Origin: Mycocentrospora acerina
Taxonomy: Eukaryota > Ascomycota > Dothideomycetes > Pleosporales
Direction of reading: 5' to 3'
Length of the DNA: 64,000 nucleotides
NCBI GenBank assembly: GCA_022701365.1
Contig: JAKUHH010000080.1
Coordinates: forward strand, 560,436-624,435
A program made the translations under genes and the position numbers. Under the pieces are notes generated by a model. The model made no database searches and had not been told where the DNA came from. It was given only the letters and a program-made list of their open reading frames with translations. Below, in pieces: positions 35,034 to 46,050 of the stretch (the stretch's first letter is position 1; every line of letters begins with the position of its first letter).

Positions 35034-36089
35034 GTCGCGTGCGACGGTATCGGGTGCCGTTTTGAAGTAGTCGTCAGGAACGCGGCGGGGAGGCTGAACC
35101 GTATTTACATCGCTTGCAGCGGGACAGCGGTTAGGCAGGAGGGTGCAGAGGGCGGAAGAAGTAAATGTGACTCTGTGAGTTTCGGTCGAGAGTCCCTGGT
35201 CTGTAATCAACGTCGATGCGCGCCGTGGCCAGGAAGCCGTCCAGGAAGACAACGGCGACGGTGAATCCGAACCAGGCGGCACAGAGCTCCGGTGTGAATG
35301 AATGGCGGATCAGCGGTCCAGCATGTCGCAAACAAGGCGCCGAAAGCAGAGCCGTACAACTAGCTGCTCGTACGAAATGACGAGCAGGGGTCAGCTGGCT
35401 GCCACTCGAGACCCCCAGACGGCTCCGGCCGCATGGATTGGCGTTCTGTTGAGCCAGGCCGCCTGCTTGTACTTTATCGACGGGAGTTGGAACATGAGAC
35501 AAGGCTCAATTCATGCCGTGGCCCTGCCTTTCGTCTTGTCGCATGTAACATGCCAAAGGTGTCACGGGCGCTCCGCAGGCCGCTGCCACCAACTGCAACC
35601 TCCCTATCTCCTACAGCCAGACTGCAAGTGCCGCGGTTCGGCCCGTTGGCCAGAAGCTGATCACGGGAGGAATGGCAGCCTGTCGCTCCCATTGTCCACT
35701 GCGGAATCGTCGACGGACATTTTCTTTTTTGTTCTCGACTAACGGGCACAAGTGTGCTTTTGCAGCCAACCCTTGGGTGAGTGAGTGCGTGTGGCCATGT
35801 CGCAGTGTCGATGGGTGGAAGCGACAGTCGCTTCTACAACCAGCCTCGAAGCCAAAAACGCCAAACAACACACTTGGCCCAATTGCTTAGTCAAACTCAG
35901 CCTGTCTCGCACAAGAGTTGTAGGGAACATGGCATGACGAGTCCCATGGAATGTGAAGGTTGAAGTCACATTATTACAGATGGCAGACTTAGCTGGTGCC
36001 GCTTGGGCCACCTTCACATTGTAGGCCCGTCTTCCAGAAATGTTCGCAATGTTCGAAGCATCACGACGTCATTACTTCCGAGGCTCAAC
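35034..36089. other. Intergenic region between divergent genes
   Basis: About 1.06 kb lies between the rhodopsin-like gene (-) and the Cyc2-like gene (+). The right-hand end (36025-36089) probably encodes the Cyc2 presequence (see that gene). Other open frames here have no family features. Confidence 0.4.
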
Positions 36090-37109
36090 ATGTCCTGGCT
36101 CAAACGAAGAACCGGTCCACTGATTATTCTCGGTACTTCTGCAGCAGGCGGCGCCGCATATCGCTTCTTCAGGCCTTCGAGCTCAAATGATGCACTGAAC
36201 CCGCATACGTTTACGCCTTATACGCTCGTCGACAAGCACCCGGTATCTTCTACGAGCGCAATATTCACATTGCGCCCCCGCCATGGTGCGCCAGAACCCG
36301 AGGGGGTGAGAGAGGCATGGAAACAGTGTACGTGGAGCGTGCAGATTAAGCAGCCCCAATTGCAAATTGCGCGCGCATATACTCCGCTTCCCCCTGCCTC
36401 AGACGAGGACGAGGGAGGTGATATGCGGTTGCTGATACGGCAAGAAGCTGGTGGTGAGCTGTCGACCTACCTGCATCGACTGCCAGAGCAATCGACTATC
36501 GAATTACGCGGTCCCAATCCAGAGTGCGAGTTGCCAGATAACATCGAGGAGGTTGTGTTTTTGGCAGGAGGCACCGGCGTCGCGCCTGCAATGCAGGTTG
36601 CTTATACTCTTGCGAAGAGGCCCGGGAGTACGATGCATATACTGTGGGCCAATAGGCGACGCGAGGAATGCGTAGGTGGCATCAGCGATGGCTTAGAAAG
36701 CACAACATCTGTTCAGAGCAGAGCGGGATGGAGGAATATATTTAGCTCCAGCAAGTCAACAGCGCCACAGCCTCTACCTATTGCCAGCAGCGATAATAAC
36801 AAAGGCTTCATAGTGAGGGAACTCGATGCACTGAAGGAGCGCAACAATGCTGGGGCTGGGAGCTTGAGCGTGCAATACTTTGTTGATGAGGAGAAGACGT
36901 TAATACAACCAGCCGAAGTCGCGAGGAGGTTGAACAGGCTACCAAAAACAGAGAAGGGTTTAAGGATCATTATGGTCTCTGGACCGGATGGCTTTATTGA
37001 ACATTGGGCAGGCAAGAAGTTCTGGATCGATGGAAGAGAAGTGCAGGGTCCGCTTCGTGGGGTGTTGGCAAAGATGGATTTGAAAGACTGGAAAGTGGTT
37101 AAACTATGA
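36090..37109 (+). CDS. Cyc2-like mitochondrial flavoprotein reductase
   Basis: This is a ferredoxin-reductase-type FAD/NAD(P)H oxidoreductase resembling yeast Cyc2, an inner-membrane protein that helps haem attachment to cytochrome c. From the first ATG it is 339 aa. After a membrane anchor (PLIILGTSAAGGAAYRFF) come the FAD-binding motif QIARAYTPLPP, GELSTYLHRLPEQSTIELRGP and the NAD(P)-binding VVFLAGGTGVAPAMQVAYTL. The end has VSGPDGFIEHWAGKKFW. The frame stays open upstream to at least 36003 and encodes an Arg-rich presequence-like stretch (RNVRNVRSITTSLLPRL) without an ATG. An upstream exon (35934-35958, intron 35959-36024 with a weak GTTGAA donor) would join in frame. Confidence 0.8.
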   Translation: MSWLKRRTGPLIILGTSAAGGAAYRFFRPSSSNDALNPHTFTPYTLVDKHPVSSTSAIFTLRPRHGAPEPEGVREAWKQCTWSVQIKQPQLQIARAYTPLPPASDEDEGGDMRLLIRQEAGGELSTYLHRLPEQSTIELRGPNPECELPDNIEEVVFLAGGTGVAPAMQVAYTLAKRPGSTMHILWANRRREECVGGISDGLESTTSVQSRAGWRNIFSSSKSTAPQPLPIASSDNNKGFIVRELDALKERNNAGAGSLSVQYFVDEEKTLIQPAEVARRLNRLPKTEKGLRIIMVSGPDGFIEHWAGKKFWIDGREVQGPLRGVLAKMDLKDWKVVKL

Positions 37110-37405
37110 AGACAAAAAAGAGAGTTCTGTTTCTATCACCTATTTACCAAGGCTTGAAAGACGATGTCGATGCAGTCCTTTGCTATTCTAGACTTGGAGT
37201 CGTTTAACCCAGCCAGCGGGGAAACCCCGGCGCAGATCACGACAATCAGCTCGTGGAATGTTTCCGCGCTGAACAATCCTAAGGAATACGCGTTCCTTTA
37301 TCAGATCGAGTACCCATCATAAGCGTTTAGATATGGCATCACACGATTTACAATTTACTCATCTGCTTTCACAGTTGACTCCATCGCACGACGCTGGCCA
37401 CTACA
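37110..37405. other. Intergenic region upstream of Atr1-like MFS gene
   Basis: These 296 bp hold the end of the Cyc2-like message and the MFS promoter. No motif was recognised. Confidence 0.4.
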
Positions 37406-39256
37406 ATGTCAATTGACCCTGAGTTTGGCGATTCGTCAGTTGTCAACGAAAAAGATCCAAACGTACGACCTAAATGCTTCAACTCAACACTTCAGGAATG
37501 CTTGTTCGTCTTATCAGTCACTATGGCCGTAGCCATGACGAGCTTCCTATCGGGCGCCATTACCGTCATGAGCTCCTTCGCAGCCAAAGACTTGGGTATG
37601 TCTAACGCGCAAACTACGTGGATGGCTGCTTCAACTTCGTAAGATCCACTCTTCCATATCCGACGAAGGAAAAAAACTCATCAGGTTTAGATTGACTGCG
37701 GGGGCTTTTCTCCTCTTCTTCGGCAGCATTGCAGATCTCTTTGGCCGAAAGTTCATGTTCATAGGTTCCATGCTCTTATTCGCCGTTTTCAGTCTTGGAG
37801 CCGGGTTTGCTCAGACTGGTATGACGTTGGACATTCTGTGTGGTGTTTTAGGAATCTTTTCGGCATCTTCTGTTCCTCCAGCTCAAGGCATGCTCGGTGC
37901 AGTCTATGAGCTACCTAGCCCTCGCAAGAACAGAGCGTTTGGCTGCTTCTCGTCCGGCAACCCACTTGGATTCGTTGTTGGAGCGATCCTTGGTGGAGTG
38001 TTTACGCAGGTCTTCAATTGGAGGGCTCCGTTCTATATGCTGGCTATCATATACCTTGTTATTAGCATCGTAGCAGTTTTCACGGTGCCTAATATAGATA
38101 CAGTCAAACGCAAGCTAAATGGGGAGACCATCAAGAGATTGGACATACCCGGAACGGCATTGACTATCGCAGGTATTGGAATGTTTTGTGCGGCTCTGAG
38201 GTTGGTTTGTCTGCTTAGAGTATTTTGAGATGAGTGCTGACGACCACAGTCTCGGAGGCGATGCGACAGACGGTTTCAAGACACCTTACGTACTTGTACT
38301 TCTAATCCTTGGAGTTGTGTTGATCGTCGCCTTCATTGTATGGGAGACCAAATACCCGTACGCACTAATCGACATGAGCATTTGGCGAGACAGGGATTTC
38401 TCCTTAGTAAGTCTAACTTTCTAAAACACATTCATATCTATATCTACATCTATACTAACAATGCGAACAGTTGCTCACAATCTTATCCTTGGGATTCTTG
38501 GGATTCCCTATATTTGCATTCTACCTGTCTCTCTACTTTCAGACTGTGTTAAAATACTCTTCACTCATGACCGGTGTACATTTGCTACCTATGTTTGTAT
38601 TCGGCCTCTTAGCTAATGTTGTCGCTGCCCTCCTCCAGCACAGGATCTCGAACAAGCTGCTTATGGGCATCGGTGCTGCAGCCTATGTGACTGCCTTTAC
38701 ACTAGGTGCAGTACAGAGAGAGGGCGACTCATACTGGGCGTTCTCATTTCCCGCATTGAGTTTGTGTGTCATCGGAGCGGATTTCCAGTTTGTCGTCGGC
38801 AACGTTAGTCAATTCACTCTACTGACCAAGTTCTGAGCTAACAATGGTCAGATGTATGTTCTGTCAGCAATGCCTGCCGACAAACAATCAATAGCCGGAT
38901 CGCTTTTTCAAACCCTCACACGCCTTTGCTCTGCAGTTGGCTATGGCGTCGCTACCGCAATTTTCGATGCAGTAGAGCTCAATCGCTCCACTTCAGGTTA
39001 CTATGCCAATGACGCCATGGAGCCTTTTGCGGCAGTTTTCTGGTTTGCGGCGGGCGCGGCGTTTATTGCCATCTTATTCGTCCCTTTTCTAAGAATTGGT
39101 ACTCAAGGTCACGAGGGGGATGTTAGGCGGCTGAAAGGTGTGGAAAGCGGTCTGGGTCTGCATGAAGAGCACGTTGCGGCTACCGTAGGCGAGAAAAGCC
39201 AGTTGGGGAGTGAAGAGAGTAGAAAGATCCGCGTTAGAAGTTCAAAGCCCGACTGA
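37406..39256 (+). CDS. MFS transporter, Atr1/DHA2-like
   Basis: This is a proton-coupled drug or small-solute exporter of the 14-helix DHA2 type, similar to yeast Atr1/Amf1 relatives. Exons are 37406-37638, 37685-38200, 38250-38406, 38471-38803 and 38852-39256, giving 547 aa, with introns of 46-64 bp. Helix motifs include SFRLTAGAFLLFFGSIADLFGRK (the motif A region) and GCFSSGNPLGFVVGAILGG (motif C-like). AMPADKQSIAGSLFQTLTRL marks a late helix. The cytosolic tail after about residue 495 is charged. It lies 296 bp after the Cyc2-like gene. The substrate is unknown; no biosynthetic cluster genes flank it. Confidence 0.88.
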
Positions 39257-39837
39257 GCTAGAAGCCAAACAAGCCACCCACTACTACTTTCGCTGTAACC
39301 CGTAATAACCGCCGAGAATTCTGAGGAAAGATGCCGACCTCGCCTCGTATTTCGAGCAATTAAGAGTGCCCCCTGCTTCCTTCCCCACGATGTATTGACT
39401 TGAATCGGCCTTTGTTTCCTGCACCCCATGGCTAACCTTCTGCTAGCGGTCCTTACCCCGCGATGCAGCTCCATGCACGGCCGTCGGATGGGGGCTGGCA
39501 AAGATTCGAAATTCTGGTGTCTTGGCGACTGTCGACCTCTCTAACCATTTCAGGAACGGGACCATTGATTTGCCCAATCAGACTGCCTGATTACCATAAG
39601 TGTCGAGGGTCCATGTGCCGCACGCGACCTCGATCCTTGTCCAACCTCCCCGCAAAAAAATTGTGCTTAAAGACGGCCTCAGGTCCTGTCACCCCATGCT
39701 CATCATTACGGTTACAGTTACATTTCCCCGGATTACTTCTTACCTTTTACTGCATTCTGAGTGGAGTCGTCCTGCAGCCCCACCAGTCAGCAAACTGCTA
39801 CACCAGCGAGAGGCCGCGTTTGGGGAGTACCACAACA
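39257..39837. other. Intergenic region upstream of sugar permease
   Basis: These 581 bp precede the permease ATG. The frame of the permease is open back to 39463, but the predicted residues are Cys/Arg/Pro-rich and unlike family N-termini, so I treat it as untranslated leader. Confidence 0.5.
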
Positions 39838-41591
39838 ATGGCGCATCAGAAGGATATCCAGCCCACCGCTGCGGTGCCTCATGATATTCATGAAGATGAT
39901 ATTCATAAGCGCGCAGCTAACAGGGTCATCAACGATGCGCGACTCGCCACGGAAAAAGAGCACAACATGACGCTGTGGCAGGGTATCAAATTGTACCCCA
40001 AAGCCATTGGGTGGAGTGTCCTCATTAGCACATGCATCGTTATGGAGGGTTACGATGTGTGTCTTTTGAACAATTTCTTTGGATTCCCGCAATTCAAGCG
40101 CAAGTACGGGGATCTGATGCCAGACGGAACCTATGAAATCTCTGCGCCATGGCAAGCGGGTCTGTCGAACGGTGTCATTGTGGGCGAGATCATCGGACTG
40201 TTCCTGAACGGATGGATCAGTGAATCAATAGGCTATCGGTACACTGTCATTGGGTGCTTGACGCTTATCATTGGTTTCACGGCCATCTTCTTCACCGCAC
40301 AGACCGTGGTGCATCTATTGGTCGCCGAAATCTTGTGTGGCATCCCGTGGGGTGTATTCCAAACGCTTACTATCACTTACGCGAGTGAAGTCGTGCCTGT
40401 CGCTCTTCGTGGTTACTGTAAGTCAAACACCACAGCCAATTTGAAAATCATGGAAATTAATCTCTGCCAGTAACTACATACGTCAACTTCTGCTGGGGAT
40501 TGGGCCAAGTCATTGGTATTGGTGTGATCCGCTCCATGCTTCCTCGAGATGACGAATGGTCCTACCGCATCCCATACGCTCTGCAATGGATGTGGCCCGT
40601 TCCCATCATAATCGGCGTTTTTCTAGCTCCTGAATCTCCATGGTGGCTTGTTCGCAAGGGTCGTCTTGAAGACGCGAAGAAGTCTCTACTCCGTCTCACC
40701 AGTCTTGATCGCGAGACTGACTTCGATGCCGACGAGACGGTAGCCATGATGGTGCACACGACCGCACTTGAAGAGAAAATCACCAAGGGTGCAACGTATC
40801 TGGACTGTTTCAAGGGCGTCGATCTCCGCCGCACAGAAATTGTCTGCATGGCCTGGGCAATTCAAAACTTGAGTGGAAACGCCTTTTCAGGCTACTCGTC
40901 TTACTTCCTCCAACAAGCCGGTCTGCCTGCATCTACATCATACGACTTTGCCCTTGGCCAATACGGCATTAATATGGCCGGTGTCCTCGGTGCCTGGTAC
41001 CTCATGAAGTGCGGCCTTGGACGACGAACCCTCTACCTTGGCGGTTTGTGCGGTCTATGTGTCATGCTCTTTGTCATGGGTTTCCTCGGTCTTGTCCCCG
41101 AGGCTTCTCGTGAGAAGGGCGCTCTGGCCACAGGTTGCATGATGATTGTTTGGGCAATGTTCTACCAGCTCACTGTCGGTACGGTCTGTTACTCTCTCGT
41201 CGCTGAACTTTCCACTCGTCGTCTGCAAATCAAGACTGTGGTTCTTGGCCGCAACTTGTACAACGTCGTCGGTATCATCACTTCAGTACTTACTCCATAC
41301 ATGCTGAACCCTACGGCTTGGAACTGGGGCAACTACGCTGGATTCTTCTGGGGAGGGTCTTGCTTCCTCAGCATTGTCTACACCTACTTCCGCATGCCGG
41401 AGCCCAAGGACCGCAGTTTTGCAGAGCTGGACATGTTGTTCGAGAAGAGAATTTCTGCCCGCAAGTTTGCGAGCACACAGGTCGATGTATTTGGAGAGGC
41501 GGACGTGCATGGTACCACCGCGTTCGAAAGCTATGAGGAGAAGGTGGGAGCTGTTCACAGGACGGAGTCGGTTGCGGAGTCGAAGGCGTAA
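39838..41591 (+). CDS. MFS sugar porter, maltose/alpha-glucoside permease-like
   Basis: This is an H+-coupled sugar importer of the plasma membrane with 12 helices. Exons 39838-40417 and 40471-41591 give 566 aa, joined over a 53-bp intron that rebuilds ALRGYLTTYVNFCWGLGQ. Family signatures are WSVLISTCIVMEGYDVCLLN in helix 1, LNGWISESIGYR (GR-type loop), APESPWWLVRKGRLEDAKK (the PESPRWL motif) and AELSTRRLQIKTVVLGRNLYN. The N-terminal cytosolic segment is His/Asp-rich. The overall sequence resembles Mal/Mph maltose permeases of filamentous fungi; substrate preference is inferred. It is the last recognisable metabolic gene before the AT-rich island. Confidence 0.9.
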
Positions 41592-43157
41592 GCGCGAGCT
41601 CTCACCCCATGAGGGCTTGGAGGAAGCCTGGGAGGAGGCTCGTCTGGTGAGAAGAGTCAACAAGAATGGACTGAGGAAGAGGATATGAATATGAATATAA
41701 ATGACAGTCAAGAATGACATGTATATATGGCTAGTTTTATGAAATTCTAATTTCAATCTATAAATGCGGATGAGACCTTACCTCACGTCACAATTCGTGT
41801 TAACGTCTACACGCTACTAATTTCTGGCATCTTCAATTGGCCAAAATCTGTGCAGAGCTAGAACTACGTCTTTCACACATGCCTTGCTTTTAACCGTCTC
41901 TTAAATTCTACTATGGTTGCAGGCATAAGTTTTGTAAGTGAGAAGCCTAAAGGGTTTAGATCTAGCCGGACTTCGAACGAATTAACATGTCTCAGTTGTC
42001 GTAGACCAAATATCATCTCATATCCAGCTCAGGATATGATTGGTGCAAGAGATAATGTGATTGAGTATTAACTTACGATTTCTCCCACAAGTAGCTTAGC
42101 TCAGCCCATAGTTCGTATCCATGTCGCCTCTCCACCTACAACACTCTCGCCTGTAACCATAGTACATCAATGAATGTTGGACGCAAGTCCACCTTCGACT
42201 GATCGTCAGCAATGATTAACACAAGGAACAAATTTACCGAATCACTAAGCGGCACCTAAACAACGAACCATTCTTGAATGCTTGTCATTTTCTTCATTGC
42301 CCTATTCCATGGGCCTCTGTTTGCAAGAAGCCAAGGCTAAACACCCCAATTAATACTCTCCTACACAGTTTACCACCGTCAACCCTTGTTTTCACTGTCA
42401 TGAACAATCGAAATTTCAAGTACCGATTCCACGATACAACCCAAGGGTTCACCTCCCACCAACTATGTTGAGACTTTTCAAAATCTACTCTATGCTCAAG
42501 CTGACTAGAATTCAAGAAAGTTGCTTACGGTCTACACGAAAACTGCCATAAGATACGGACCACATCACAACATCCAAGAGCTTATTCTGGCCCTAATCTA
42601 GCCGCAAACAGCTACAGCAGCTAAAACTTGAACACTAGATATCCTAATCATCTTGAAAGTTATGGCTTAGATGGTGAGCAACGTTGGGTGCGCTCAAGTG
42701 AAAATCCAGATCGTGCAGGTAGGCGAGGTTATGCATGCGAGGAAGGGCTTCGTGGACCCTGTGTACCGTATTCGCTGATAGGATTGTATACGAGGCACCG
42801 AAGTAGAACGAATTGAGATTGCTTTGGTCAAAATTATTTAAAGCAAAGCTGGCCTACTTGTATTCACGGTAGTTGTGACTAACGGGTCTAGATAGCAATT
42901 CATAGACCCACAGCTCCTCTACGTTAAGCTAGATGGTTTGACAGCCTTCCCGTGACATAGTCACTACACAGTATGATAGATCTTTGTCGTAAGCAGGCCA
43001 ATGTATTTATCTGTGATCCCGCTGCTCAGACCCCACGTAATGAGCCAAACTAATCTAATCCTATACACAGACTGCATCTTACATCTTATATCAATTTCCT
43101 GGCCCATAATATTTATTAACCTAATCTTGAATCACATCGCCACCCCTGCTATGCCAA
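41592..43157. other. AT-rich intergenic region, left part of island
   Basis: About 1.57 kb of AT-rich sequence has only short, scattered frames and no family features. No terminal inverted repeats, reverse transcriptase or transposase remnants were recognised by eye. Ancient mutated repeat DNA is possible but not shown. Confidence 0.45.
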
Positions 43158-46050
43158 TCAACCTCTTTTAGCAAAACCAAAGATTTTGCTGAACTGTTCG
43201 AACGAGACTTCTACCATTTCATCCTCTCTTTTCCACTCTGCGTAGCGCTTGATAGTATTTACGTCGGAGGTAAGATAGTTTTCGGCGAGGGGAATCTCAG
43301 TGACTCCGTTTCGAGTATGGATGCGTGCGACAAACTCGAGAGTGCCTGGTGGTTTTGATGAGCTTCCGTTGATCGTGGCATTCGAGATTGCATTGTTCAA
43401 GCTGTTTGAGTTATTTATGCTGGGTGAAACCACCGAAGGAACGCCATTCAATTCGTTTTGCGAGACGTCCTTCTTGGGTGAGCTAGGGAGTGAGATGCTG
43501 TTGGCAGCTTTGTGTGAGACATCAGCCGGTGAGGGGTTGCCACCAGTGATACCTGAGACATCTGAAGTGTCTTCGACTTCAGGAGTAGCGTAGTAGTCAG
43601 TAACGAGTCGGATACTCTCCTGAATCAATCCTGATTTGCTGTGGGGAATAATTTCTGCCGTCTCTGGGTTGGTCGCAGCCTTCATTGTGCCAGATAAAAC
43701 ATCTGGAGAGACACCTCATACGAGTCAGTTGAAAACAGGACTAAACGAAGGATCGGGACTCACTCTTGCGACTAAGTGCTTTGCTGTTGGTCGCAACCGG
43801 GAAACGCTTTGTAGGAAGCCTAGAAGGACTCTGAATAGGAGAAATGAACGCTGACTAGCAGTTAGTAATGAGTATACTGTACCAGAGTCTCTTGGAACTT
43901 ACTTGAATTGCGTGACCTTACAGTCTCTACTCCAGCAGGCTCTTGCATATCGGATTGCTCGAGCTGTGGTCGCCTAGCGGGCGTATTTGTTTTTCTCAGA
44001 CCAATATCTAGTAAATCATTCACTGGAGTTGGTGGTGGGAGTATGAATGTAAGGTCTCCCAACACAACCCGTTTTTGATTGGATTGAGAGGCCACGACCT
44101 GATCCAGAGCAGGCGGTGCAGGCTTGATAGCATTTGAACCACGAGCAGCATCTTCGTAATCAGATGTGGAATCCTCGTCTTCCCCTCCTTCATCTTCCTC
44201 TTCCTCTTCCTCTTCCTCTTCCTCTCCTTCATCTTCAAGTTCGTTTGAATCCTCGTTTCCAGTCACATTCTGCTCAGATTCTTTCTTTGATATAGATGTC
44301 GAGAAGGCGGGAACATCTGAAGGTGGCAGATGGCCGCAGCGCCTTGATCGGCCGATGAGATGTCCATTTGCGGTTTTCTTGTCGAGTGACTTTGGAGAGG
44401 ATAACTCCTCTCGTTCGAACCCCTCCTTACTTTGGGTTGTAGGACCGGATTGCCTCGTAGCAGCAACGCGCTCATCTTTCTCATTGCGAGTGCGTTTGCT
44501 TTGCCCTTGTTGACTTGCTGGCTGAATCTTTCTTTTCTTCCCTCGAGAGCCTGGTGGAAGTTTGTCGAGATTAGAACCGATGAGATCTGCTTCAGCGGCT
44601 AGAATAAACTGTGAAGCTGACCCTACACTGAGTTAGTACAAACAGCAGTAAAAGACACGCTGAACTAAGCTTGATCGATTCGATCCGTCTGACGGTAGTT
44701 TGAGAGGGGCTGAAAAGGTGCAAGCTTACTATCTGAGTTCAAATCGCTGGAGTATACACTGCCTGTTCGTTTGCTAGTGGCACGGTCGAATAGGTGATCG
44801 GCGGGTGCTGGTGTTCTCGTGAGAAGCTTGGAAGTAACAATGTCTTTGTCCAACATGTCTTTATCAGCAGGCGTAGGTGAGATGGAGTCGCAGGAGTTGG
44901 AAGAGCTTCCTGAATAGCGTTAGGAAGAAGCACTGATAAGTGTACTCAGAAGACTGACTTTTCTTGGTATATCGCACCCTTGAGGCAATTGAGGAACCAC
45001 GGGATCTTCCAGGAGATATCTCCTTCTTCGGCATATACCGTCCGTTAGGTCCACGAACCTTTCCGTTGCCAGAATTCTCTACTGAGAAAGACTGCGTCGA
45101 CTCTGTCGAATATATGGCTTGCACTCCATCCCCAAGAATATCTGTCAGGCCTTCGACTATCGTTTCAGATGGAATATTGAATGTTTTAATCGCAAAATCT
45201 TAAGTTTCTGTTAGCAATATCACATGTGGATTTCAGCCCAGAGATAACTAGTCATTCGATCTCACAGCTGCGGAAATCGACAGCAAAGGACGAAAATAAC
45301 GTACTTGTGTCTCCAAAAATTTCACGCGAGCTAGCTGCCTCGGACTGCACTTGCTCTGATCCTTCTTTTAAACACGTTTGCTTAGCGAATGATTGATTTT
45401 GAGACTCGATTTTGGTTTGCTGGGGATGAGAAAGTGGAACGGTTTCCACCAAGTGAATATTTGGTGTCTTTGTAGAGGGCCGGCCCGGCTTCCTTTTCCC
45501 AAAGGGCATCTGAAGTCTAGCCATTTGAGTGGCCTCATCTGTAAGAGTCAATTCAACTGGCCGTAGCGTCTAATTATGATGTTCGTCAGTTAAACCCACC
45601 TTTACGCGCTTCAAGACCCTTAGACACATGCGAATCACGCGCTTCACCGTTCCTGCTGGAGAGGCTTACGCCGGGAGCGGACTCGCCACGCGAATTGTTC
45701 CGAACCATCACAGATGACATGGTTTTCCAGCTTCTATCGAAGAACGGCCACTTATCTTGGGTTTTGCCGGTAAGATTACGTACTCGACGATAGGCCCTGT
45801 CAAGCTGTGCAAAACCTTCTGCTGTGCGAATGACTCTGCCTTCTTCATTGGGACCTAATGGCTTGTAAAGATAGTATTTCTTAATCCATATGGCCAGCTC
45901 AATATCAGTATCAACCTCGCTCTCATTAAGATATCGATGGATATCCGATAACGTTTTCAAGTCAATGAAGCCAACTGCATGTTCCGGTAGAATCGTTGAC
46001 GCTACATTAATCTCGGATGGATTATGTGGAAGATGACCACTGGAATCCAT
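43158..46050 (-). CDS. Unrecognised nuclear protein with AT-hook-like motif, seven exons
   Basis: Exons are 45600-46050, 45305-45538, 44959-45198, 44730-44909, 43903-44622, 43764-43850 and 43158-43702, giving 818 aa. All six introns (61, 106, 49, 107, 52 and 61 bp) are phase 1, so every internal exon is a multiple of three. The N-terminal 110 residues look folded (YYLYKPLGPNEEGRVIRT and QDKWPFFDRSWKTM). Exon 2 has GKRKPGRPSTKTP, an AT-hook-like core, and exon 3 has GKVRGPNGRYMPKKE. Exon 5 has a basic GKKRKIQ signal and an acidic run of about 25 residues. The C-terminus (LTSDVNTIKRYAEWKREDEM) again looks conserved. I infer a chromatin-associated protein but do not recognise the family. The first acceptor could alternatively lie 15 nt upstream. 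Confidence 0.7.

Noticed and set aside
39463..39837. 125-codon N-terminal extension of the sugar permease
   Set aside because: The frame is open, but its Cys/Arg/Pro-rich residues do not resemble transporter N-termini. The ATG at 39838 fits the family.
44400..44425. GTTCGAACCCC resembling a tRNA T-loop
   Set aside because: It lies inside a well-supported coding exon and no cloverleaf can be drawn around it.
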